Positions 1-6,061 of a DNA stretch of 10,667 nt are shown here, piece by piece. The translations under genes were made by a program, and so were the position numbers. The DNA lies in assembly GCA_021836225.1 (NCBI GenBank), contig JAKBJA010000136.1:1-10667 (forward strand), written 5' to 3'. Each line of letters begins with the position of its first letter. Position 1 is the stretch's first letter. The notes below the pieces were generated by a model. It had not been told where the DNA came from. It did no database searches and saw only the letters and a list, made by a program, of their open reading frames with translations. The stretch comes from Pseudomonadota bacterium (GTDB lineage Bacteria; Pseudomonadota; Gammaproteobacteria; Burkholderiales; Thiobacillaceae).

Positions 1-395
1 GTCAGACCGCCCTTGACCTTGCCCTGCACCATGCCGGTGACGATCCGGCCTTCGTTCATCGCGGCTTCCAGATCCAGCCACGCGGCCAGCTTCTTGGCGC
101 GCTCGCGCGACAGCTTGGTCGCGCCAAAGCCGTCTTCGATCGATTCGATGGCGACCGACACGAAATCACCGATCTTGGCTTCGATCTCGCCCTGGTCGTT
201 CTTGAATTCTTCGAGAGGGATCAGGCTCTCGGACTTGAGGCCGGCATTCACCGTCACGAAATTGTGGTCGATGCCGATGATTTCGGCAGTGATGACTTCA
301 CCCTGGCGCATTTCCTGGTGCGAGAGGGACTCCTCGAACAGGTCGGCAAAGCTTTCCATCGAAGCGGGGGCGGAAGAAGCGGTAGCAGTAGACAT
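1..395 (-). CDS. rpsA: 30S ribosomal protein S1, N-terminal part (cut by left edge)
   Basis: Ribosomal protein S1 binds mRNA on the 30S subunit and helps load structured or weak-Shine-Dalgarno messages. Only 131 complete codons are visible; the rest runs off the left edge. The conserved opening ESFADLFEESL starts near residue 14, preceded by a short Ser/Ala/Thr-rich leader. The first S1 OB-fold (about residues 30-95) shows GEVITAEIIGIDHNFVTVN and GLKSESLIP. The second begins with VQGKVKGGL at 123-131. The ATG at 393-395 is chosen because it has a good upstream site (GAAGG, 5 nt spacer) and matches family length. The frame is, however, open back to another ATG at 471-473 that overlaps the cmk stop. 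Its place directly after cmk is the classic cmk-rpsA arrangement of proteobacteria. Identification is firm. Confidence 0.96.
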   Translation of the reverse strand, partial: MSTATASSAPASMESFADLFEESLSHQEMRQGEVITAEIIGIDHNFVTVNAGLKSESLIPLEEFKNDQGEIEAKIGDFVSVAIESIEDGFGATKLSRERAKKLAAWLDLEAAMNEGRIVTGMVQGKVKGGL

Positions 396-472
396 TAAAA
401 CCTTCAGTCCGTCGGTGAGGACGGGGTTAGTTGCACATCGCCAGCCTGCGGGCGCAGGACTGACACGGGACA
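396..472 (-). promoter_or_regulatory. cmk-rpsA spacer / rpsA leader with small hairpin
   Basis: This is the only gap longer than 60 nt between conserved genes. It holds the rpsA Shine-Dalgarno sequence and a short inverted repeat, CCTGCG / CGCAGG, at 445-458 (2-nt loop, extendable by CAG/CTG at 442-444 and 460-462 with one bulged base). No T-run follows on the minus strand, so it does not look like a Rho-independent terminator. In E. coli the rpsA leader has promoters and is the target of S1 autoregulation; whether this spacer does the same is inference. I see no convincing -35/-10 pair. Confidence 0.35.
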
Positions 473-1165
473 TCAATTTACTTGTTTGCCGCGCGCCTTA
501 CATAAACTGTAGTGCGCCAGCACCGCCTGCACCGCCGATTCGATATCCATGTGGGTCGTATCGAGCAACAGCGCATCGGCTGCGGGTTTGAGCGGCGCCA
601 CGGCGCGGGCCGTGTCGCGCGCATCGCGCGCCTGCATATCAGCAACAAGGTCGGTAAGATTAGCAGACTTCCCCTTTTCGATCAACTGCTTATGCCGCCG
701 CTCGGCGCGCGCCTCGGCGCTGGCTGTCAGGAAGACCTTGGCCACCGCGTCGGCGAACACCACCGTGCCCATATCGCGGCCGTCAGCCACCAGGCCGGGG
801 GCCTGGCGATAGGCGCGCTGGCGGTCGAGCAGCGCCGCGCGCACCGCCGGCAGGGCCGCCACTTTTGACGCGCCTTCGCCCACCGCCTCGGCGCGGATCG
901 CTTCGGTGACGTTTTCCTCCGCAAGCCATACCGCGCCGTCGTGGAAGGTGGCCGGCAGCGTGGCCGCCAATGCCGCCACGCCCGCCTCGTCGTCCAGCGC
1001 CACGCCCTGCTTCATCGCTGACAGCGCAGTCAGCCGGTAGAGCGCGCCGCTGTCGAGGAAATGAAACCCGAGCACGGCGGCAACCCGCTCGGCCACGGTG
1101 CCCTTGCCCGACGCTGACGGGCCGTCGATGGCGATGACCGGGATGCCAATTGAAGGCGACGTCAT
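473..1165 (-). CDS. cmk: Cytidylate kinase
   Basis: Transfers phosphate from ATP to CMP or dCMP in the cytoplasm, recycling cytidine nucleotides. The 230-residue product matches the usual length of about 225-230. The P-loop is GPSASGKGT at residues 15-23. Next come the CMP-binding segment DSGALYR (38-44) and the family motif [10 protein letters not shown] (128-137). The lid-type Arg-rich segment [18 protein letters not shown] spans 178-195, and LDTT follows at 201-204. The start is taken as the ATG at 1163-1165. It overlaps the aroA stop in an ATGA junction and has GGGGAT about 7 nt upstream. A start further upstream in the same frame (to 1219) is open but would add 18 unconserved residues inside aroA. 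The overlap suggests translation coupled to aroA. Confidence 0.96.
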   Translation of the reverse strand: MTSPSIGIPVIAIDGPSASGKGTVAERVAAVLGFHFLDSGALYRLTALSAMKQGVALDDEAGVAALAATLPATFHDGAVWLAEENVTEAIRAEAVGEGASKVAALPAVRAALLDRQRAYRQAPGLVADGRDMGTVVFADAVAKVFLTASAEARAERRHKQLIEKGKSANLTDLVADMQARDARDTARAVAPLKPAADALLLDTTHMDIESAVQAVLAHYSLCKARGKQVN

Positions 1166-2451
1166 TGGGCGATCCCCGCAAAAGTCTTGAAATACGTCGG
1201 GAAAGTCTTGTTCACGCACGCCGGATCATTGATGCGCACCGGCACGCCGCCGAGCGTCACCAGCGAGAGGCACATCGCCATGCGGTGGTCGTCGTAGGTA
1301 TCGATGATGGCATTGGGAATCAGCTGTTGCGGAGGCGTGATGCGGATGAAGTCGGCGCCCTCCTCGACCGTCGCGCCGACCTTGCGCAGTTCGGTCGCCA
1401 TCGCCGCGATGCGGTCGGTCTCCTTCACCCGCCAGCTGGCGATGTTTTTCAGCGTCGTCATGCCGTCGGCGAACAGCGCCGCCACCGCCAAGGTCATCGC
1501 AGCGTCGGGGATGGCGTTGCAGTCGAGATCGATCGCTTTCAGGCGGCCGGTCCTGGGTGCGCACGCCTCGATCCAGTTCGGGCCCATGTCGATCTGCGCA
1601 CCCATCTGCGCCAGCGCATCGGCAAAGCGTACGTCGCCCTGCACGCTGTCGCGGCCCACGCCCTGCACCCGCACCGGGCCGCCGCCGATGGCGCCCGCGG
1701 CGAGAAAATACGACGCCGACGAGGCGTCGCCTTCCACCCAGATTTCACCGGGGCTCTGGTAGCGCGCCGCCGCCGGCACGCCGAAGCGCTGCCAGCCGTC
1801 GCGCGCGATGTCCACGCCGAAGCGGCGCAGCATCGCCAGCGTGATGCCGATGTAGGGTTTTGAAATCAGTTCGCCCACGACTTCGATCGTGGTGTTGCGT
1901 TGCCGCAGCGGCAGCGCCATCAAGAGGCCGGTGAGAAACTGACTCGACACGTTGCCGCGCACTTCTGTGATGTCGCCGGCAATCTCCGCAGGATGGATTT
2001 TCAGCGGAGGAAAGCCTTCCTGGCCCAGATAGTCGATGCGCGCGCCCAGTAATCGCAATGCGTCGACCAGATCGCCGATTGGCCGCTCGTGCATGCGCGC
2101 CACGCCCTTCAGCACATACTCGCCGCCCGACAGGGCGCAGGCGGCGGTCAGTGAACGGAACGCCGTGCCGGCATTGCCCAGGAACAGCTCGGCCTGCTTG
2201 ACCGGAAACGCGCCGCCCACGCCCGCAATCTCGTAGTCGTCGGAATCGCTCATCCGCGCCACGCCCACGCCCAATGCGCGCAGGGCGTCGAGCATGACCC
2301 GGGTGTCGTCGGAATCGAGCAGTGCACGCACGATCGTCGTGCCTTTCGCCAGCGCCGCCAGCAGCAGGACACGATTGGAAATGCTTTTGGAACCCGGCAG
2401 CCGCACCGTGCCGCGCGCGGCAGTGCTTGCAGGTAAATCGAGAAAGTCCAT
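1162..2451 (-). CDS. aroA: 3-phosphoshikimate 1-carboxyvinyltransferase (EPSP synthase, class I)
   Basis: Condenses shikimate-3-phosphate with phosphoenolpyruvate to EPSP, the sixth step of the shikimate pathway; cytoplasmic. Length is 429 residues, normal for the family. Visible motifs: [10 protein letters not shown] (18-27, with the ligand-binding Lys22), [10 protein letters not shown] (91-100), [14 protein letters not shown] (123-136), SSQFLTG (169-175), IPDAAM (314-319) with the catalytic-type Asp316, KETDR (343-347) with Glu344, and DDHRMAM (387-393). The G-N-A-G-T-A loop marks a class I enzyme, but residue 100 is Ser where most class I enzymes have Pro (E. coli Pro101). I use the ATG at 2449-2451, which forms TGATG with the tyrA stop and has AGGA 6 nt upstream. 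A TTG one codon earlier is also possible. Confidence 0.97.
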   Translation of the reverse strand: MDFLDLPASTAARGTVRLPGSKSISNRVLLLAALAKGTTIVRALLDSDDTRVMLDALRALGVGVARMSDSDDYEIAGVGGAFPVKQAELFLGNAGTAFRSLTAACALSGGEYVLKGVARMHERPIGDLVDALRLLGARIDYLGQEGFPPLKIHPAEIAGDITEVRGNVSSQFLTGLLMALPLRQRNTTIEVVGELISKPYIGITLAMLRRFGVDIARDGWQRFGVPAAARYQSPGEIWVEGDASSASYFLAAGAIGGGPVRVQGVGRDSVQGDVRFADALAQMGAQIDMGPNWIEACAPRTGRLKAIDLDCNAIPDAAMTLAVAALFADGMTTLKNIASWRVKETDRIAAMATELRKVGATVEEGADFIRITPPQQLIPNAIIDTYDDHRMAMCLSLVTLGGVPVRINDPACVNKTFPTYFKTFAGIAQ

Positions 2452-3317
2452 CAAGAATCCTGAGTATTAATCCAGTGCTCGCGTGCCGTCCGGGCACGCG
2501 TGAAAATCGCCAGCAAAGCCTCGGCATCTTCCGCCGACACGGCACTCCGAAGCGCCTGAAGCGCGGCGACGTAGGCATCCAGTTCGGCCAGTACCGCCTC
2601 GCGATTCGCCAGCGCGATGTCGCGCCACATTTCCGGGCTGCTGCCGGCGATGCGGGTGAAATCACGGAAGCCGCTGGCGGCAAAGCGGAAGAAGGTGTCG
2701 CCGTCGGCGCGCTGCGCCAGTTCGTCCACGAGCGCGAACGCTGCCAGATGTGGCAGATGGCTCACCGCTGCGAACACGCGGTCGTGCAGGTCGGCATCCA
2801 GTGTCTCGACCTGTGCCCCGACCGACTGCCACAGCGCCTTCACGGTGGCGAGCGCGTCGGCACGGGTGTCGGGCTGCGGCGTCAGCACCACTTTCTTGCC
2901 CTGGTACAGATCGGCGCGCGCGGCACCGGGGCCGCTCTGCTCGGAGCCGGCAATCGGGTGGCCGGGCACGAAATCGGCGAAGCGGTCCCCAAGAACCGCG
3001 CGCGCCGCCGCGACGACATTGACCTTGGTACTGCCGGCGTCGGTGACGATGGCACCGGCCTTCAGATGCGGCGCAAGCTGTTTCAGGACGGCTTCGGTTT
3101 CACCCACCGGCAGCGCCAGCAGGATGCAGTCGGCCAGCCCGGCCTCAGTCCAATCGACGGCACGGTCGATCAGTCCGAGCTCGCGCGCTACGGTGAGCCG
3201 CGCCGGATTGCGGCCGACCCCCAGTACCTCGCGTACCGCGCCGGCCTGTTTCAGGGCCAGTGAAAAGGAACCGCCGATCAGGCCGGTGCCGACGATGGCG
3301 AGTTTTTCGATGATCAC
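2451..3317 (-). CDS. tyrA: Prephenate/arogenate dehydrogenase (TyrA family)
   Basis: Oxidative decarboxylation in tyrosine synthesis, using prephenate and/or arogenate with NAD(P)+. The 288-residue protein is a stand-alone dehydrogenase, with no chorismate mutase fused as in E. coli. The N-terminal Rossmann motif GTGLIGGS lies at 10-17 and DAGSTK at 93-98. GHPIAGSE (119-126) and [13 protein letters not shown] (178-190) carry the family's catalytic and substrate-binding His residues. At the end of the second strand (GVGRNP, 33-38) there is no Asp, and Gly-Arg stands in its place. This favours NADP+ over NAD+, but that is inference. The start is a GTG (3315-3317) overlapping the hisC stop as GTGA, with GGAAAG 7 nt upstream. 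Substrate preference cannot be read from the sequence. Confidence 0.95.
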   Translation of the reverse strand: MIIEKLAIVGTGLIGGSFSLALKQAGAVREVLGVGRNPARLTVARELGLIDRAVDWTEAGLADCILLALPVGETEAVLKQLAPHLKAGAIVTDAGSTKVNVVAAARAVLGDRFADFVPGHPIAGSEQSGPGAARADLYQGKKVVLTPQPDTRADALATVKALWQSVGAQVETLDADLHDRVFAAVSHLPHLAAFALVDELAQRADGDTFFRFAASGFRDFTRIAGSSPEMWRDIALANREAVLAELDAYVAALQALRSAVSAEDAEALLAIFTRARTAREHWINTQDS

Positions 3318-4492
3318 AGGGCGGCTTTCCGACCGCCAGGGTCAGGCCGTGGTTCTAAAGCCGCTGCCCCAAGGGATATCCCTTCGGATAAAGCGGCAAG
3401 AACCACGCTCAGGGCGTCGAGAAAACGGGCGTTCTGCCCGGCCAGCCCCACCGACACACGCAGGAATTCGGGCAGGCCGTAATTGGCCACCGGGCGCACG
3501 ATGACGCCGCGCTTGAGCAATTCGGTATTGATGCGCGCCGCGTCGCCGACTTTCGCCAGCAGGAAATTCCCTTTCGACGGCACGGTTTGGATGTTCAGCT
3601 CGACCAGCCCGGCGACCAGCTGCGCCATCCCGGCGGTGTTCAGCGCATAGCTGCGCTCAAGAAAATCGGTATCGCCGAGCGCGGCCTCGGCAGCAGCCAG
3701 TGCGGGCAGGTTGACGTTGAAGGGGTGGCGCACGCGGTTCATGAGGTCGATCACGTCGGGGTGCCCAAGGCCGTAGCCTACCCGCAGCCCGGCGAGGCCA
3801 TAGGCCTTGGAAAAGGTACGGGTGATGAGCAGATTGGGAAAGCGGGCCAGCCAGGCGGCGGTGTCGCACCGTTCGGCTGGCGGCAGGTATTCGCCGTAGG
3901 CCTCGTCCAGCACCACCAGCACGTATGGCGGCACGGATTCGAGGAAGGCTTCGATCTCCGCCCATGGCAGGAAAGTGCCGGTCGGGTTGTTGGGGTTGGC
4001 GATCCACAGCACACGGGTGTCGTCGCGGATCGCCGCGCGCATCGCGGCGAGATCGTGGCCGTAATCCTGCGCCGGTACCACGATGCTCTGTGCGCCGACC
4101 GTCTGCGTGGCGATAGGATAGACCGCGAAGGCGTGCTCCGAGTGCACCGAAGAAGTTTCCGGCGTCAGGAAGGTTTGCGCCGCGATGTCGAGCACGTCGT
4201 TGGATCCGTTGCCCAGCACGATCTGGTTTTGTGCCACGCCCAGTTTTTCCGACAGTTTCGCCTTCAGCGCAAAACCGGCGCCGTCAGGATACAGCGCCAT
4301 GTCGTACAGGGCGTCCTGTGCGGCGGAGAGCGCCAGCGGGCTGGGGCCGAGCGGGTTTTCGTTCGACGCCAGCTTGACGATATCGGCTTCGGCCAGGCCG
4401 AATTCACGCGCCAGTTCGGAAATGGGCTTGCCGGGCTGATACGGGGCAATCGCGCGCACATGCGGCGGCGCGAGGTCACAACAAGTAATCAC
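3314..4492 (-). CDS. hisC: Histidinol-phosphate aminotransferase family, aromatic-operon copy
   Basis: A PLP-dependent fold-type I aminotransferase of 392 residues. HisC moves an amino group from glutamate to imidazole-acetol phosphate in histidine synthesis, and family members also transaminate phenylpyruvate, hydroxyphenylpyruvate or prephenate. Motifs: APYQPGKPI (16-24), LASNENPLGPS (41-51), NPNNPTG (166-172), DEAYGEY (196-202), the Schiff-base Lys229 in TFSKAYGLAGLRVGYG (226-241), and LRVSVG (344-349) with the carboxylate-binding Arg. Lying between pheA and tyrA, it probably works at least partly in Phe/Tyr synthesis; a separate histidine-operon copy elsewhere is likely but not visible. 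The start is GTG in a GTGA overlap with pheA, without a clear Shine-Dalgarno sequence. The family core ends near residue 366; the final ~25 residues come largely from a palindromic element and look like an added tail. Confidence 0.94.
   Translation of the reverse strand: MITCCDLAPPHVRAIAPYQPGKPISELAREFGLAEADIVKLASNENPLGPSPLALSAAQDALYDMALYPDGAGFALKAKLSEKLGVAQNQIVLGNGSNDVLDIAAQTFLTPETSSVHSEHAFAVYPIATQTVGAQSIVVPAQDYGHDLAAMRAAIRDDTRVLWIANPNNPTGTFLPWAEIEAFLESVPPYVLVVLDEAYGEYLPPAERCDTAAWLARFPNLLITRTFSKAYGLAGLRVGYGLGHPDVIDLMNRVRHPFNVNLPALAAAEAALGDTDFLERSYALNTAGMAQLVAGLVELNIQTVPSKGNFLLAKVGDAARINTELLKRGVIVRPVANYGLPEFLRVSVGLAGQNARFLDALSVVLAALSEGISLGAAALEPRPDPGGRKAAL
3348..3407. repeat. 60-nt nested palindromic element inside the hisC 3' end
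   Basis: Three nested inverted repeats share one centre. The outer arms are CGTGGTTCT (3348-3356) and AGAACCACG (3399-3407), 9 perfect pairs. The middle arms are GCCGCT (3360-3365) and AGCGGC (3392-3397). The core is the perfect 14-nt palindrome AAGGGATATCCCTT (3371-3384). Small internal loops separate them. The whole folds into one interrupted stem of about 20 pairs on either strand. It contains no stop in the hisC frame and encodes residues 362-382, that is, the end of the conserved HisC core and most of its extra tail. The design resembles REP-like or other small palindromic elements that insert into genes in frame. Only one copy is present here, so mobility is inference. It is not followed by a T-run. 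Confidence 0.6.
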
Positions 4493-5556
4493 GATGCAGC
4501 GGGATAAGAGCCGAGAATTTTAAGGAAGGCGGCGCGCGCCTCGATTTCGGCCAGCGCAGCGGCCAGTTTGGCCTCCTGGCGATGGCCTTCGCAGACGACG
4601 AAGAACAGATATTCCCAGTTGCTCGAGCGCGACGGGCGCGACTCAAGCTTGCTCATGGAAATGCCGGCGTCAGCGAGCGGCTGCAAGAGCTTGACCACCG
4701 CACCCGGCTGGTTTTTCGCACCCATCACCAGCGAGGTCTTGTCGCGCCCGGACGGCGCGGCGTCGGCTTGCCCAAGCACCAGAAAGCGCGTGGTATTGCT
4801 GGCTTCGTCCTCGACCCGTGATTCGACCACAGCAAGGCCATACAGCTCGGCGGCCGCTTCGCTGCCCAGCGTGGCCGCCTCGGATTCGGCTGCCGCACGG
4901 CGGGCGCCTTCGCTGTTGCTGACCACACTGACGCGTTCGGCGTTCGGCAGATGACGGCTGAGCCACTGTTGGCACTGGGCGAGCGATTGTGCGTGGCCAT
5001 ACACCCGCTGAATGCCGGCGAGACCGCCGTGCTTGCGCATCAGCGTCTGGTGGATCGGCAGCATCACCTCGCCGCAGATTTTCAGCGGGCTGGCGACGAT
5101 GAGGTCGAGCGTGCGGCCGATCGCGCCCTCGGTCGAGTTTTCCACCGGCACCACGGCAAACTCGGCGCGGCCGGTTTCAACGGCCTGAAAGCAGGCGTCG
5201 ATGTCGGTCTCGGGGAGCGTCTCGACCTCATGGCCGAAATGCTTGTGCACCGCCTGCTGGCTGAAGGTGCCAGCGGGGCCGAGGTAGGCGACGTGCGTAG
5301 TCTCTTCCACGGCACGACAGGCCGACATGATTTCGCGGATCAGGCGCTCGATGGTGTCGCCCGACAGCGGGCCGGGGTTGTTCTCTCGTAGACGCCGCAC
5401 GATCTGCGCCTCGCGCTCGGGGCGGTAGATCTTTTCGCCATTCTTGGCGCGCCCGACCTGCTGGGCGATAGCCGCGCGTTCCGACACCAACTTGAGGAGA
5501 GCATCGTCGATGGCGTCGATGCGCGCGCGCAGCGCCTTCAGAGCGTCATCCATCAT
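4489..5556 (-). CDS. pheA: Bifunctional chorismate mutase / prephenate dehydratase (P-protein)
   Basis: Converts chorismate to prephenate and prephenate to phenylpyruvate, the committed steps to phenylalanine; normally feedback-inhibited by Phe. Taken from the ATG at 5554-5556 the protein has 355 residues in three parts. The AroQ-type chorismate mutase helix bundle (about 1-85) includes LRARIDAIDDALLKLVSERA. Prephenate dehydratase (about 88-265) includes YLGPAGTFSQ, VVPVENSTEGAIGRTLD and the active-site NTTRF at 254-258. The C-terminal ACT domain (about 274-350) carries the Phe-binding ESRP motif at 305-308. The frame is open to a GTG at 5587-5589, which would prepend 11 residues containing three Cys; I consider this non-native. 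No good Shine-Dalgarno sequence precedes either start, which is unusual for this gene group. The stop overlaps hisC by 4 nt. Confidence 0.95.
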   Translation of the reverse strand: MMDDALKALRARIDAIDDALLKLVSERAAIAQQVGRAKNGEKIYRPEREAQIVRRLRENNPGPLSGDTIERLIREIMSACRAVEETTHVAYLGPAGTFSQQAVHKHFGHEVETLPETDIDACFQAVETGRAEFAVVPVENSTEGAIGRTLDLIVASPLKICGEVMLPIHQTLMRKHGGLAGIQRVYGHAQSLAQCQQWLSRHLPNAERVSVVSNSEGARRAAAESEAATLGSEAAAELYGLAVVESRVEDEASNTTRFLVLGQADAAPSGRDKTSLVMGAKNQPGAVVKLLQPLADAGISMSKLESRPSRSSNWEYLFFVVCEGHRQEAKLAAALAEIEARAAFLKILGSYPAAS

Positions 5557-5572
5557 CTTATGACAGCCACAC

Positions 5573-5592
5573 AGCGTGCAACCAGTCACGCT
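5573..5592. other. Small hairpin in the pheA leader
   Basis: Inverted repeat AGCGTG (5573-5578) / CACGCT (5587-5592) with an 8-nt loop, in the 51-nt gap between the small Rap1a-like gene and pheA. No T-run follows and no Phe-rich leader peptide is visible, so neither a terminator nor a classical attenuator is supported. A six-pair stem of this kind could easily arise by chance. Confidence 0.2.
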
Positions 5593-5607
5593 CGATCAAT
5601 GTGTAAA

Positions 5608-6045
5608 TCATTTGCATGGATATTTATTTTGCAGGGCAAAAACAACGATGGACGCAGCTGGCGATTGCAGCATGCTTTTATTTTCTCTATTTTTTTCAAT
5701 AAATTTGAGGATGTCCTGGATCGCATCGTTAACCGTGCTGTTCTGAGGGCGGCAGTAGGCGCTTATATCCTTAGCCATCGCCTCATTTCGTGAGCCACGC
5801 TTAAACAAATGGTAGCCAACAACGGCGTTATGTCCTTCGATGGCACCCGTCACATACTGAATACACGAAACTAACTTCAGGGTGGCATTTTGATCGGAAG
5901 AGGGAGAGGAAATTACCTTTTCTTGATCTATTTTGCATGCCGAATATAGGTCGGCAGCCGTTCCGATTTTCAGTGAGCTTGGGCCTGCGTGTATGCTACC
6001 GCAGGCTGCAATTGATAGGGCAGCGATCAAGAATCGTTTCATCAT
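5608..6045 (-). CDS. Exported Rap1a/Tai-like small protein, orphan in operon
   Basis: A 145-residue secreted protein. The N-terminus (KR then a hydrophobic run, residues 3-15) is a signal peptide. Cleavage could be by signal peptidase I after SIHA (residue 20), or it could be a lipoprotein, since IAAC (12-15) fits a lipobox. The mature part has four Cys (37, 61, 98, 144). The spaced pattern is G-x3-LY-x2-C, then SCIQYVTGAIEG (60-71), YCRP (97-100), a helix ending KFIE and a terminal YPC. This fits the Rap1a/Tai immunity family, which includes periplasmic inhibitors of T6SS amidase effectors as well as many uncharacterised members. No amidase or T6SS gene is nearby, so an immunity role is not shown. 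It is AT-richer than its neighbours (23 G+C in the 60 bases 5641-5700), suggesting later acquisition. Tandem ATGs open it; the first is used. Confidence 0.82.
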   Translation of the reverse strand: MMKRFLIAALSIAACGSIHAGPSSLKIGTAADLYSACKIDQEKVISSPSSDQNATLKLVSCIQYVTGAIEGHNAVVGYHLFKRGSRNEAMAKDISAYCRPQNSTVNDAIQDILKFIEKNRENKSMLQSPAASIVVFALQNKYPCK

Positions 6046-6050
6046 TTAAG

Positions 6051-6055
6051 TTCCT
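6051..6055 (-). promoter_or_regulatory. Shine-Dalgarno of the Rap1a-like gene
   Basis: AGGAA on the minus strand, 5 nt before the first of two tandem ATG codons, in the 16-nt gap after the serA stop. It is one of the clearer ribosome sites in the window, so the inserted gene probably starts translation independently of serA while sharing its transcript. Confidence 0.6.
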
Positions 6056-6061
6056 GTATTG

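Noticed and set aside
442..462. GC hairpin before rpsA as a Rho-independent terminator
   Set aside because: There is no T-run after the stem on the minus strand, and the stem is short with a 2-nt loop.
1166..1219. Longer cmk start inside aroA (18 extra residues)
   Set aside because: The residues are the off-frame reading of the aroA end. The ATGA junction with GGGGAT upstream gives a 230-residue protein of normal length.
5521..5530. GC dinucleotide run at the start of pheA as a repeat or phase-variable tract
   Set aside because: It is only five units and encodes conserved Arg/Ala codons of the mutase helix; this is ordinary in GC-rich DNA.
5557..5589. N-terminal extension of pheA from a GTG, adding a Cys-rich segment (CTLCGCH)
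   Set aside because: Chorismate mutase domains of this family begin next to the tandem ATGs. The extension resembles translated leader DNA, and no ribosome site supports it.
5600..5660. Possible internal promoter in the AT-rich 3' end of the Rap1a-like gene
   Set aside because: The best pairs found on the minus strand (such as TTGTTT with TATCCA at 17 nt) match the consensus poorly. The AT-richness is explained by the coding sequence.
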